From: Sphingomonas sp. CFBP 13720
GTDB taxonomy: Bacteria > Pseudomonadota > Alphaproteobacteria > Sphingomonadales > Sphingomonadaceae
DNA length: 64,000 nucleotides
Assembly: GCF_014842075.1 (NCBI RefSeq)
Contig: NZ_JACYVA010000001.1
Coordinates: 1-64,000 of the forward strand
Direction of reading: 5' to 3'
Made by a program: the position numbers and the translations under genes. The notes beneath the pieces are model-generated. The model did no database searches. It saw nothing but the letters and a program-made list of their open reading frames with translations, and had not been told where the DNA came from. This document shows, in pieces, positions 53,941 through 61,973 of this stretch (position 1 is its first letter; each line of letters starts with the position of its first letter).

Positions 53941-54405
53941 TTATAGCGTCGCAGGACGTTCATGCCGGACAGCTTCGGACCGCTGATGGTTTACCAGCAT
54001 GTCAGCGACGGGCAGGAGTTCGGCAGTTCGTGCGATGAGGTCCGCATGCGATAAATCACGATGGTCGATCCACCATTCTGCGTCGACGATCCGCAAGCAC
54101 AGGTCGCAATCAGCAGCAGCGCGCGTGTGTGGATTAGCAGTCAGAGCAGCGAGGCGACCGGCGCGAATGGCGGTTGCCCAACCGACCTGTCGCTCGCTAC
54201 CCGTCAATGCGGGTAGGTCGAGATGCGCGATCGCTGCGCTGTCTTGTGCTGCAGCCTTTGCCTGTTCTGCCTGCTTGTCGGCGACAAAACAGGCGCGGCA
54301 TTTTGTGGTGGATAACCAGCGTGCCTTGCGCGCGACCTGGCTATCGAACCCGTAGAGAAGATGAACCTGCTCGTGGCCGCAGGCATGGGTGATCCGCTGT
54401 TCCAT
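53941..54405 (-). CDS. Hypothetical protein with Cys/His motifs
   Basis: The 154-residue soluble protein opens MEQRITHACGHEQVHLLYGF and has a second cysteine pair in STTKCRACFVADKQ, a CxH...CxxC pattern that could bind zinc. A further DCDLCLRIVDAEWWIDHRDL lies in the C-terminal half. Similar hypotheticals are familiar to me from sphingomonad accessory regions and plasmids, without known function. It lies in a stretch with other small genes and IS debris. Confidence 0.7.
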   Translation of the reverse strand: MEQRITHACGHEQVHLLYGFDSQVARKARWLSTTKCRACFVADKQAEQAKAAAQDSAAIAHLDLPALTGSERQVGWATAIRAGRLAALTANPHTRAAADCDLCLRIVDAEWWIDHRDLSHADLIARTAELLPVADMLVNHQRSEAVRHERPATL

Positions 54406-54503
54406 GGTCTCGAATCTGAGTCACGGTCGACGGCGGGGCAAATCGTATGAGTCGGTCCGAATCGTTCCTGCGCCGAACGGTTGCAGGTTACCTCCGGTTT
54501 GGA

Positions 54504-54707
54504 TCATGCCGACGCGATGCCGTCGGCGTGAACGAGATCGGTATCGACCAAAGTGCCGATCAGCCGGACCCGCTTTTCAACCTCGTCTACCGGCGTGCGG
54601 TGCAGTTCTAGCCGGTAGCGTCCGCCCAAATCACGACGCAGGTAGAACGCGCTGCCGTCACGCACCAGCGTACCAATCTCGTCGATCCGGGTACCGATTG
54701 CAGCCAT
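54504..54707 (-). CDS. DUF5818-like small protein
   Basis: The 67-residue protein has the form IGTLVRDGSAFYLRRDLGGR, YRLELHRTPVDEVEKRVRLI, GTLVDTDLVHADGI. This fits the small sphingomonad DUF5818 family as I remember it (an OB-like beta fold). The ATG at 54707 follows a GGGAG Shine-Dalgarno; a TTG at 54725 would add 6 residues. Function unknown. Confidence 0.6.
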   Translation of the reverse strand: MAAIGTRIDEIGTLVRDGSAFYLRRDLGGRYRLELHRTPVDEVEKRVRLIGTLVDTDLVHADGIASA

Positions 54708-54873
54708 TACTCTCCCACTCCCCAATCAGCCGTCGCGCTCGGAGCGTTTACGCTCAGCCTTATGGGCCTGGCTGACCGCCGCCGCGTGTACCAGCGATTT
54801 CCATGATACGATCCCCTCTCGGGTCTTCGTCAACTTTTCCCGGCAGGCGGTGGATTCGACAGAACGTGCTCCG

Positions 54874-55053
54874 TCAGGTTTTTGGATCCTGCATACCGGT
54901 CAGCCGTTCCTCGGCTTCCTGAAGACGCAACTCCGCGCCGGCCAGCACGTGGGCAGCATCTCCACGCGTCCGTATCGCCTCGACGTCTAGCGCACGTTCG
55001 CGTGCTTCCTTTAGCCAGTAGTTACGCTCCTGCGCCCGTATCGCATCGTCCAT
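54874..55053 (-). CDS. Small helical hypothetical protein
   Basis: This 59-residue, almost entirely helical and strongly charged protein reads MDDAIRAQERNYWLKEARER, then ALDVEAIRTRGDAAHVLAGA, with likely coiled-coil character. The ATG at 55053 has AGAGG upstream. The frame is open to 55092. No family is recognised. Confidence 0.5.
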   Translation of the reverse strand: MDDAIRAQERNYWLKEARERALDVEAIRTRGDAAHVLAGAELRLQEAEERLTGMQDPKT

Positions 55054-55222
55054 GTGAATCCGCCTCTCTAGCATTACGCACTTGTTAACCATGCGCTTGG
55101 ATCAGACCCTGCGACGCCGCATCGTCCCTGACAACCTTGCTCTGAGGGAAAATGACTTATGTCGTCGCTCAAGGTATCATTCTTCTGAAGAGGTAATAAT
55201 CGAACGCCGGATTTGGAAGCAG

Positions 55223-55675
55223 ATGTTAACCGACTATCAAGACCTAATTCGCGATCATGACGTAATCGATCAGCTGGTGGGAGCAGTTGAGAAACTAGCA
55301 ACGGGTGATCGTAGCGGCTCCGTCGCAATCGACTGATTGCTCAGTCAGCTCGCTCGGATCGTCGAGGCTCATCTGGCAAAGGAGGACAGCTTCATCTACC
55401 CGGCAATAATTGCATCGAAGGATCCAGCCGACGCAGCTAGCCTGGTAGTGGAATTCGAAGTGATCAAACGTGATTGGAAATCCTATCTGGAGACGTGGCG
55501 GGACGGAGCTGCCGCCTTAGATTGGCCAGCGTTCCGTATTGCAACGCTTGGCATGTTGAGCAGACTTCGTGAGCGGGTCATGAAGGAAACAGGACTACTC
55601 TACTCCATCGCACTGCGGGAAGGAACTATCACATTAGCGCCAACAACGGGCCAGGTGTTTGATCCCAAGGTTTGA
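55223..55675 (+). pseudogene. Hemerythrin-domain gene interrupted by an in-frame TGA
   Basis: One continuous frame encodes a hemerythrin/HHE-type four-helix protein: LTDYQDLIRDHDVIDQLVGA, then after a TGA at 55334-55336, IVEAHLAKEDSFIYPAIIA, EFEVIKRDWKSYLETWRDGA and SRLRERVMKETGLLYSIAL. The iron-ligand pattern H...H...E...H is spread over both halves, so the stop destroys the active site unless read through. Downstream reading continues to a TGA at 55673-55675. Without the stop it would be a ~150-residue cytoplasmic O2/NO- or iron-binding protein. Confidence 0.72.
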
Positions 55676-55763
55676 TGGTGCGATCCTTTCGTTGGAATGG
55701 AAGGAAGCCGTATGGGACAGGCTCGTCATGAGAGCGCCACGCCTGTCCTAAGCCTATCGAAGG

Positions 55764-56052
55764 GACTGGCGTCGCTGGCCATGGCTGAAGCACCTGTTCG
55801 GCGACGGCGCCTACGACCGCACCACGCTGCTCGAATCGGCCGCGCTGCGTGACTTCACCGTCGAGATCATCCGCCGGTCGGACGACGTCTCCGGCTTCAA
55901 GGTGCTGCCCCGCCGCTGAATTGTCGAGCGGACCTTCGGCTGGATGACACGCTGGCGCACGCGGATACGACTACGAGAAGAGCCTCGACGTGTCGGAGGC
56001 GATGATCCATCTTACCATGGCCAGCAACATGCTCCGGCGGCTCACCCCCTGA
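55764..56052 (+). pseudogene. IS5-family transposase C-terminal remnant
   Basis: The frame reads DWRRWPWLKHLFGDGAYDRT, TLLESAALRDFTVEIIRRSD, then ...LPRR followed by TGA at 55917-55919 where family members have Trp, and IVERTFGWMTRWR beyond it. A frameshift near 55965 is followed, in another frame, by EKSLDVSEAMIHLTMASNML. The GDGAYD and ERTFGW motifs are the second and third catalytic blocks of IS5-type transposases. It does not match the truncated copy at 51966 by overlap, so whether both come from one element is unknown. Confidence 0.75.
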
Positions 56053-56099
56053 ACGGACAACCGATGCGCACGGCCGAGATCATCACCATCGTCAACGCT

Positions 56100-56391
56100 T
56101 CGCGATCGTCACGAGCAAGTGGACCGATACCGTATCCTTCGACGAGGTGAGCGCGATCGTCGCCTACAAGCTCAATGAACTCACGACCGACTTGATCTGC
56201 TGCAATATTTTCACCGACGCCGGCGATGGTGAGCAGATACGCACCATCCACGAAGAACTACCCGGTTTTCAGGGGGCATGGCTCGCTTCGAAATGCTGCC
56301 CGGCTTCGATAGGAAATGGCGCAGCGAGGTCATCGACCCACCCTTCGCGACGAACCGAACCGTCATCTACAACCGACCCGTCAGCGCCTGA
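56100..56391 (+). pseudogene. Frameshifted hypothetical gene
   Basis: The first frame reads VTSKWTDTVSFDEVSAIVAY, KLNELTTDLICCNIFTDAGD, GEQIRTIHEELPGFQG. After a shift near 56275 the reading continues ARFEMLPGFDRKWRSEVIDP, PFATNRTVIYNRPVSA and a TGA at 56389-56391. The pattern (W-x-V-x-I...E.PGF...LPGF...W...V) resembles small immunity-type proteins encoded in polymorphic toxin loci, but I cannot assign a family. No intact start codon is evident. Confidence 0.5.
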
Positions 56392-56560
56392 CACAATCTC
56401 AAACGGACTCTTAGCGGCTTCTGAACCGACGAAACGTTTCCAATAGAATCTTACCCGCCGCGAATGTTCGCCCCTGGATCGTTCCACCCGCGACACGGTC
56501 GGCCGCTCACCCGAAGTAAGTTGCCTTGCCAACGATCGGGTGCGAGGCCAACGTTGCGTC

Positions 56561-56836
56561 ATGATTAAGAACTTAGCCATGTCCGAAGAATATGCACGTG
56601 GGCGGCGGGATGGACTGCGCCTAGCGCTATCGATTTTGCAGGCAGAAGAGGCAAAATGGGAGGCGCTGCTCGGCGAGAGTCCATCCTGGCGGACCAACGC
56701 GACGCGCGCGATCCGCCACAAGGCATATCAGGTGGCATGCAAGCGCGTGCAGACGGCGCTTAACCGGTTCCTGCCCAAGCTAGAGTCTGCACTGCCTAGT
56801 GAGGTCGCCTCAATGATTGATCAAGCTGGGTTGTGA
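56561..56836 (+). CDS. Small helical hypothetical protein
   Basis: This 91-residue, helix-rich protein begins MIKNLAMSEEYARGRRDGLR, with RLALSILQAEEAKWEAL and AYQVACKRVQTALNRFLPKL following. It probably forms two or three helices. No family recognised. ATG 56579 is an alternative start; neither has a good Shine-Dalgarno. It is the last gene before the tRNA and lies in the accessory stretch. Confidence 0.55.
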   Translation: MIKNLAMSEEYARGRRDGLRLALSILQAEEAKWEALLGESPSWRTNATRAIRHKAYQVACKRVQTALNRFLPKLESALPSEVASMIDQAGL

Positions 56837-56906
56837 GCTGGTCAGGTTGGCGAGCTCTATTCTTCAGACCAAAGCCAAGTTGAACGAAGCAATGCAACCG
56901 AGGTGA

Positions 56907-56965
56907 ATGAACGGCAGGTTCCCAGTAGCGACAAACAGGCCTTGAACGTCTGCAGGTGGGTTGAA
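56907..56965 (+). repeat. Degenerate ~60-bp intergenic repeat, copy 5
   Basis: Begins ATGAACGGCAGGTTCCCAG and ends GTCTGCAGGTGGGTTG. It has the same layout as the copies at 31533, 33894, 43810 and 50135, but is more degraded in the middle. Confidence 0.42.
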
Positions 56966-57136
56966 CCAGCCAATTCTGGAGTGTCTTGCCGGTTTGAGTT
57001 TCGGGATCAGAGACGCCCGCATTAGTATCGGAGTGTTACACAAAGCGTTTTGCGCGTCTATAGACGCTCGCGCCGGGCGCAAACGCCTAGAATCAATCGA
57101 AAGTCGAATCGTACCAGCCCTGCTAGTACGACGCTT

Positions 57137-57226
57137 TGGCGGAAGAGGTGGGATTCGAACCCACGGAACGGTTTCCCGCTCGCCGGTTTTCAAGACCGGT
57201 TCCTTAAACCACTCGGACACTCTTCC
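57137..57226 (-). tRNA. tRNA-Ser (anticodon TGA)
   Basis: The 90-nt cloverleaf on the minus strand starts at 57226. Acceptor arm GGAAGAG pairs with CTCTTCC, discriminator G and an encoded CCA end at 57137. The anticodon stem/loop reads CCGGTCTTGAAAACCGG with TGA as anticodon, the long variable arm (CGAGCGGGAAACCGTTCCG region) is typical of serine tRNAs, and the T arm has GTTCGAATC. Its 3' end faces the accessory region at lower coordinates, the side on which tRNA-targeting elements integrate. Confidence 0.95.
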
Positions 57227-57349
57227 TCTTCGGCCGGCGTAAAGCGCGATGGCGGGGTCGCGCAACCCCCTGTCGCGATCTGCGACACGGGGGGTTCATC
57301 CCCGCGATCCCATGTGCCAAGAACGAACGGTCAGCGGGAGGCGATCAGG

Positions 57350-58372
57350 ATGCGTTTGGTGAAGGCAGCGCTGGCCGCGCTATTGGTGGCGACGGCGGGC
57401 GGATCGGCCGTTGCGCAGGACGAGGCGGGGTTTCAGGCATATCTGCGCGATGTCGCGGTACGGGCGCGTGCGCAGGGCGTGCGGGCGGAGACGATCGCGG
57501 CGGTATTGCCGACGCTGACGTACAACCCGCGCGTGGTGGAACTGGACCGGCAACAACCCGGCACGTCGTCGTCCAGTGCGATCCCCCGGTTCGCGCCCTA
57601 TCGCGCGCGCCATGTCGATGCGGCGCGGATCGGGCGCGGGCGGACTGCCTATCGTGCACAACGTGCCCGGCTGGCATCGATCGAGCGCGAAACCGGCGTT
57701 CCCGAAGAGATCATGGTCGCCATATGGGGGCACGAGACGAATTACGGCGGCTATACCGGCGACTTCGACCTGCCGCGCAGCCTTGCCACGCTCGCTTATG
57801 AGGGCCGGCGACGGACACTGTTCGAACCGGAGTTCATCGCGACGCTCAAGATGATCGATCGAGGCGTTCCGCGCGAACGGTTGAAGGGCAGCTGGGCCGG
57901 TGCGTTCGGCTATCCCCAGTTCCTGCCGTCGATCTATCTGCGCCTTGCCCGCGACGGCGATGGCGACGGAATCGCGAACATCTGGTCCAGCGAGGCGGAT
58001 ACGCTGGCGTCCATCGCCAACTATTTCGTCAATGCCGGCTGGCGCCCCGGCCAGCCATGGGGGTTCGCCGTAAACCTGCCCGCCGGGTTCGACCGGTCAG
58101 TCCTTGCGCCCCGATCGCTGTCGCCGCGCTGTCCGCGCGTATTCGAACGGCACAGCCAGTGGCGCTCGCTGCGCGAGTGGCAGGCGCTGGGCATCGTGCC
58201 CGCCGATGGCCGTCGGGTCGATCCCGGCGTGCAGGCGACGCTGATCGAGCCGGACGGCCCGGGCCAGACCGCTTATCTGTTGACCGGCAACTATCGCGTG
58301 ATCCTCGATTACAATTGTTCGAATTTCTATGCGCTTTCGGTCGGTCTGCTGGCGGACGAGGTCGCGCGGTGA
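57350..58372 (+). CDS. Lytic murein transglycosylase (MltB-like)
   Basis: The 340-residue exported enzyme has a signal peptide (residues 1-22, ends GGSAVAQ) and the SLT_2/MltB catalytic domain. Catalytic-Glu context is IMVAIWGHETNYGGYTGDFD; further motifs are ERLKGSWAGAFGYPQFLPSI, YLRLARDGDGDGIANIWSS and IANYFVNAGWRPGQPWG. It would cleave the glycan strands of peptidoglycan, leaving 1,6-anhydro ends. A C-terminal segment (TAYLLTGNYRVILDYNCSNF) matches the family's end. ATG 57350 follows GGGAGG. Its stop overlaps the GTG start of the SPOR protein gene, and the cell-wall genes that follow form one run. Confidence 0.92.
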   Translation: MRLVKAALAALLVATAGGSAVAQDEAGFQAYLRDVAVRARAQGVRAETIAAVLPTLTYNPRVVELDRQQPGTSSSSAIPRFAPYRARHVDAARIGRGRTAYRAQRARLASIERETGVPEEIMVAIWGHETNYGGYTGDFDLPRSLATLAYEGRRRTLFEPEFIATLKMIDRGVPRERLKGSWAGAFGYPQFLPSIYLRLARDGDGDGIANIWSSEADTLASIANYFVNAGWRPGQPWGFAVNLPAGFDRSVLAPRSLSPRCPRVFERHSQWRSLREWQALGIVPADGRRVDPGVQATLIEPDGPGQTAYLLTGNYRVILDYNCSNFYALSVGLLADEVAR

Positions 58373-59100
58373 GCATCGCGCTGCTGCTGGCGATCGTCGC
58401 GCCGGCGCAGGAACCTGCACCGGTGGCACCGTCATTCCGCCTCGATGAAGTCGGGCTGGCCGGTCGCAGCGATCCGGTAGCGGGAAGCTGGATCGTCCAT
58501 CGCAGCCTGCCCGACGGCAGTTTCGCCGAAGTGACCGCGCTGGACAGCGGCGCGACGATCGTCGCCATGGTCCGCGCCGGTGTGCCGCTGCCGCCCGATC
58601 GCGTCGCGAACCTGTCGCCCGCTGCCGCCGCCGCGCTGCGCCTGTCGGAGACGCCGCTGGTCCCGGTGCGGGTACGGCCGGTCACGCCGTCCCCACAGGA
58701 TCGCCATGTGCTGCAGGGCGGCGGCGCGGTGACGCGGCTCGATGCGCCGCCGGCATTGCTCGTAGCGTTGCGCCGCAAGCTGCCGGCGCTGCGGCCGACA
58801 CTCGAAATGGCGGTGCACAGCGTCGCCCCGCCGCGCGTCGCGAAGCCGTTGCGGCCCGTATCGCCGCCTGCACCAGCCCGCCCGCCGGTTTCCAGTAAAT
58901 ACATGGTCCAGATCGCCGCGCTGTCGGACTCGAACCGCGCCGCCGCGCTTGCGAAATCGGTTGGCGGCGTTGTGCGCGGCGCGGGTCCGCTGTACCGGGT
59001 TCAGGCCGGCCCCTTCGCCACCCGGGTTGCCGCCGATACCGCCCGTGCCGACCTGGCACGGCGTGGCTTCGGCGACGCGCGGATCATCGCCCAAGACTGA
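58369..59100 (+). CDS. SPOR-domain protein with RlpA-like barrel region
   Basis: The 243-residue envelope protein starts at GTG 58369, overlapping the transglycosylase stop. A hydrophobic N-terminus (SIALLLAIVAPAQEP) suggests export. Residues ~40-105 read like a divergent double-psi beta-barrel of RlpA (HRSLPDGSFAEVTALDSGAT, LSPAAAAALRLSE), but lack the family's usual active-site residues. The C-terminal SPOR domain (~175-243: YMVQIAALSDSNRAAALAKS, LYRVQAGPFATRVAADTARA) binds denuded glycan at division sites. With MltB upstream and a carboxypeptidase downstream it fits septal cell-wall remodelling. Confidence 0.82.
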   Translation: MSIALLLAIVAPAQEPAPVAPSFRLDEVGLAGRSDPVAGSWIVHRSLPDGSFAEVTALDSGATIVAMVRAGVPLPPDRVANLSPAAAAALRLSETPLVPVRVRPVTPSPQDRHVLQGGGAVTRLDAPPALLVALRRKLPALRPTLEMAVHSVAPPRVAKPLRPVSPPAPARPPVSSKYMVQIAALSDSNRAAALAKSVGGVVRGAGPLYRVQAGPFATRVAADTARADLARRGFGDARIIAQD

Positions 59101-59115
59101 CGGAACCAGTATCCC

Positions 59116-60282
59116 ATGCGTAAGATCGCCTTCCTTAGCATCGCCGCCATCGCCGTTGCCACGCCGGGCATCGCCGCCGCGCCCCAGTTCGACACGCCGG
59201 CCCCGGTCGCGTTCATGACCGACCTGTCGTCGGGCGCGGTGCTGTTCGCCAAGGACGCCGATCGCCGCATGCCGCCCGCGTCGATGGCGAAGATGATGAC
59301 CGCCTATGTCGCGTTCGACCTGATCAAAAAGGGCGAACTGAAGCTGAGTGACACGGCGATCGTTTCGCCCGAAACATGGAAGCAATGGCACGGGCCGCAG
59401 GCGGGTTCGACGATGTTCCTGTCGGTGAACGAAGAAGTCAGCATCGAAAACCTGCTGTACGGCATCGTCGTCCTGTCGGGGAACGATGCCTGCGTCGTGC
59501 TGGCGGAGAAGATCGCGGGGTCGGAACAGGCGTTCACCGGCCTGATGAACCAGCGGGCGAAGGAACTGGGCCTCGCTAACAGCCATTTTGGCACGTCGAA
59601 CGGCTGGCCCGACGAAGGGCGCACCTATGTGACCGCCCGCGACCTTGCCAAGCTGGCCGCAGCGACGATCGAAAATCATCCGAAGCTGTACAAGCAGTTC
59701 TATTCCAAGGAAAACTTCACCTGGGGCAAGACGCTCGGCAGCGGCAGCGCGATCACGCAGGGCAATCGCGATCCGTTGCTGGGTCGGGTCCGCGGTGCCG
59801 ACGGACTGAAGACCGGCCATACCGACGAAGCCGGATACGGGTTCACGGGATCTGCGGAACAGGACGGACGCCGTCTGGTGATGGTCGTCGCCGGGCTGAC
59901 CAGCTTCAACCAGCGGGCGTCCGAATCGGTTAAATTCATGAACTGGGGCTTTGGCGCATGGCGTGCCAAGCCGATCGTCGCGGCGGGCAAGCGGGTCGAA
60001 AGCGCCGACGTGCAGATGGGTAATGCGTCCACCGTCGGGCTGGTCGCACCGCGCGCGCTGACCGTCACGATGCCGGCCGGCACCAACAGCCCGATGACGG
60101 CGAAGGTCGTTTATAGCGGCCCGATCAAGGCACCGATCGCCAAGGGCCAACATATCGCGGATCTGGTCATCACTTCGCCCGACACCGGCGAACAACGCCT
60201 GCCGCTGGTCGCCGAGACCGATGTTGCCGAGGCCGGGTTCTTCGGCCGGGTCTGGGCAGGCATCACCGCGCTGTTCGCTTGA
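59116..60282 (+). CDS. D-alanyl-D-alanine carboxypeptidase (PBP5/6 family)
   Basis: The 388-residue serine peptidase S11 has a signal peptide (residues 1-22, ends GIAAA). Active-site motifs are SMAKM (SxxK) near residue 56, SGN near 122 (VLSGNDACVV) and KTG near 230 (GLKTGHT). A C-terminal beta-rich domain and a final amphipathic anchor helix (FFGRVWAGITALFA) match PBP5/6. It trims the terminal D-Ala of the pentapeptide. It is 15 bp after the SPOR gene, and its stop overlaps the TTG start of tmk. Confidence 0.94.
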   Translation: MRKIAFLSIAAIAVATPGIAAAPQFDTPAPVAFMTDLSSGAVLFAKDADRRMPPASMAKMMTAYVAFDLIKKGELKLSDTAIVSPETWKQWHGPQAGSTMFLSVNEEVSIENLLYGIVVLSGNDACVVLAEKIAGSEQAFTGLMNQRAKELGLANSHFGTSNGWPDEGRTYVTARDLAKLAAATIENHPKLYKQFYSKENFTWGKTLGSGSAITQGNRDPLLGRVRGADGLKTGHTDEAGYGFTGSAEQDGRRLVMVVAGLTSFNQRASESVKFMNWGFGAWRAKPIVAAGKRVESADVQMGNASTVGLVAPRALTVTMPAGTNSPMTAKVVYSGPIKAPIAKGQHIADLVITSPDTGEQRLPLVAETDVAEAGFFGRVWAGITALFA

Positions 60283-60905
60283 CCGCCGGTCGCTTCCTGA
60301 CGCTGGAGGGCGGGGAGGGGGTCGGTAAATCGACCCAGGCCCGTCTGCTGGTCGCCGCGCTCGAATCGCGCGGCGTCCACGCGGTGCTGACCCGCGAACC
60401 GGGGGGAAGCGACGGCGCAGAGGCGATCCGCGCCTTGTTGATGCAGGGCGACGTCCGGCGGTGGAGCGCGCATGCCGAAGCGTTGCTATTCGCCGCCGCC
60501 CGCGCCGACCATGTGGAAAAGGTCATCCAGCCGCTGGTCGGCTCCGGCAGTTGGGTGATTTGCGACCGGTTCATCGACAGTACCCGCGCGTATCAGGGTG
60601 CGCAGGGGATCGACGATGCCGCCATCCTCGCGCTGCACGCGTTCGGATCGCGGGGCCTGTTGCCCGATCGAACGCTGCTGCTGACCCTGCCGGCGGGGGA
60701 GGGTGATGCGCGGGCCATGGCACGCGATGGTGGCGAGGCCGACCGGTTCGCCGCGCGCGATACCGATTTCCACCGTACTGTGGTCGCCACGTTCGATCGC
60801 ATCGCGGACTCCGAAAGCGAACGCGTCCGCCGGATCGACGCGTCCGGCGCGGTCGATGCGGTGACCGAACGCCTGATCGACGCGATCGCCGACCTGCTGC
60901 CATGA
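60279..60905 (+). CDS. tmk: Thymidylate kinase
   Basis: This 208-residue dTMP kinase has the P-loop LEGGEGVGKSTQ, the DR(F/Y) motif VICDRFIDSTRAYQGAQG and TREPGGSDGAE, and a C-terminal helix. It phosphorylates dTMP to dTDP. The start is TTG at 60279, overlapping the carboxypeptidase TGA, and its stop overlaps the holB ATG. Confidence 0.96.
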   Translation: MTAGRFLTLEGGEGVGKSTQARLLVAALESRGVHAVLTREPGGSDGAEAIRALLMQGDVRRWSAHAEALLFAAARADHVEKVIQPLVGSGSWVICDRFIDSTRAYQGAQGIDDAAILALHAFGSRGLLPDRTLLLTLPAGEGDARAMARDGGEADRFAARDTDFHRTVVATFDRIADSESERVRRIDASGAVDAVTERLIDAIADLLP

Positions 60906-61882
60906 TCCTGCTTGGGCAGGAAGCTGCGCGCGACGCGTTCGTCGCCGCGACGGCCAGCGGTGCGCTGCATCATGCGTGGCTGCTGACCGGGCCTGAGGGC
61001 GTGGGGAAGGGCGGTTTCGCGCGCGAGATGGCGTTGCGGCTACTCGCCACCGCCTATGACGGGCGCGACCGGATGACGGGCGCGATCGCATCGGATCACC
61101 CGGTAGCCGCATTGATCGCGTCGGGCGCGCATCCCGATTACCGGGAACTGGTGCGGTTGCCCAAGGACCCGGACAAGCCCGATCAGGACATCGCGCGTAG
61201 CATCAAGGCGGAACAGGTTCGTGCGCTGCAACCATTGCTAGCGACCAAGCCGACCTTCGCCGGGCGCCGGGTCGTCGTGATCGACGCGATCGATGATCTG
61301 GAACGCACCGGGGCCAACGCGCTGCTCAAAAGCCTTGAGGAACCGCCGGTCGGTACGATCTTCCTGTTGGTCAGTCATTCGCCCGGCCGATTGCTGCCGA
61401 CGATCCGGTCACGTTGTCGCCAGTTGCGGTTCGATCCGTTACCGGCGGATCAGGTGGCGCAGGTCGTGCGCGACCGGTCCCCCGACCTGCCCGACGACGA
61501 AGTGAGCGCGCTGGTGGCGGCTGCCGCCGGATCGCCGGGGCGCGCGCTGGCCTATGCCGGGCTGTCGATCGCGGCGCTCGATCGCGATCTTGCGACGATC
61601 GCCGCCGATGGCGATGCCGACAACCGGGTGCGATCACGGCTTGCCCGGTCGCTGGGCGCGAAGGCGGCACAACCGCGCTACGCCGTATTCCTCGAACGCG
61701 CACCCGCGCTGATCGCGGCGGCGGCGGCGGATCGGAATGGGCCGGCGTTGCGCGACGCGCTCGACGCCTATGACAAGGCTCGCGCCCTCGCGACGCTCGC
61801 GCCGGCCGTATCTCTTCTTGCGGAAACGACCGTCTTCGAAATGGCGGGGCATATCGCGCGACTGGCCCCGCGGCCGCGTTGA
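60902..61882 (+). CDS. holB: DNA polymerase III subunit delta-prime
   Basis: This 326-residue clamp-loader subunit has a P-loop-like LLTGPEGVGKGGFAREMA, a Walker B region ending IDDLERTGANALLKSLEEP and sensor motif LLPTIRSRCRQLRFDPL (the SRC motif of clamp-loader AAA+ subunits). The tmk-holB-metG-tatD order is conserved in alphaproteobacteria. ATGA overlap with tmk. Confidence 0.94.
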   Translation: MILLGQEAARDAFVAATASGALHHAWLLTGPEGVGKGGFAREMALRLLATAYDGRDRMTGAIASDHPVAALIASGAHPDYRELVRLPKDPDKPDQDIARSIKAEQVRALQPLLATKPTFAGRRVVVIDAIDDLERTGANALLKSLEEPPVGTIFLLVSHSPGRLLPTIRSRCRQLRFDPLPADQVAQVVRDRSPDLPDDEVSALVAAAAGSPGRALAYAGLSIAALDRDLATIAADGDADNRVRSRLARSLGAKAAQPRYAVFLERAPALIAAAAADRNGPALRDALDAYDKARALATLAPAVSLLAETTVFEMAGHIARLAPRPR

Positions 61883-61973
61883 CGCCGTTGGTCCGGCGAA
61901 CGTCGCACATCCGCAGCCTGCCGGGCCGCCGCACCATTGCCGTTTGTCGGGCCGCGCCGTAGAGCCTGCGACC

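Noticed and set aside
53771..53986. A 71-codon plus-strand frame
   Set aside because: No recognisable motif or good ribosome site, and its end overlaps a better-supported gene on the other strand.
54726..54833. A possible 35-residue minus-strand peptide starting at TTG 54833
   Set aside because: Plausible charged helix, but the start codon is rare and I have no family evidence.
55334..55336. TGA in the hemerythrin-like gene as selenocysteine or recoded tryptophan
   Set aside because: TGA is used as a normal stop throughout the window and no SECIS-like structure was seen. A nonsense mutation is simpler.
58057..58368. In-frame extension of the SPOR-protein gene upstream to 58057
   Set aside because: This stretch lies in an alternative frame of the conserved transglycosylase gene, and the GTG at 58369 overlaps that gene's stop in the normal coupled way.
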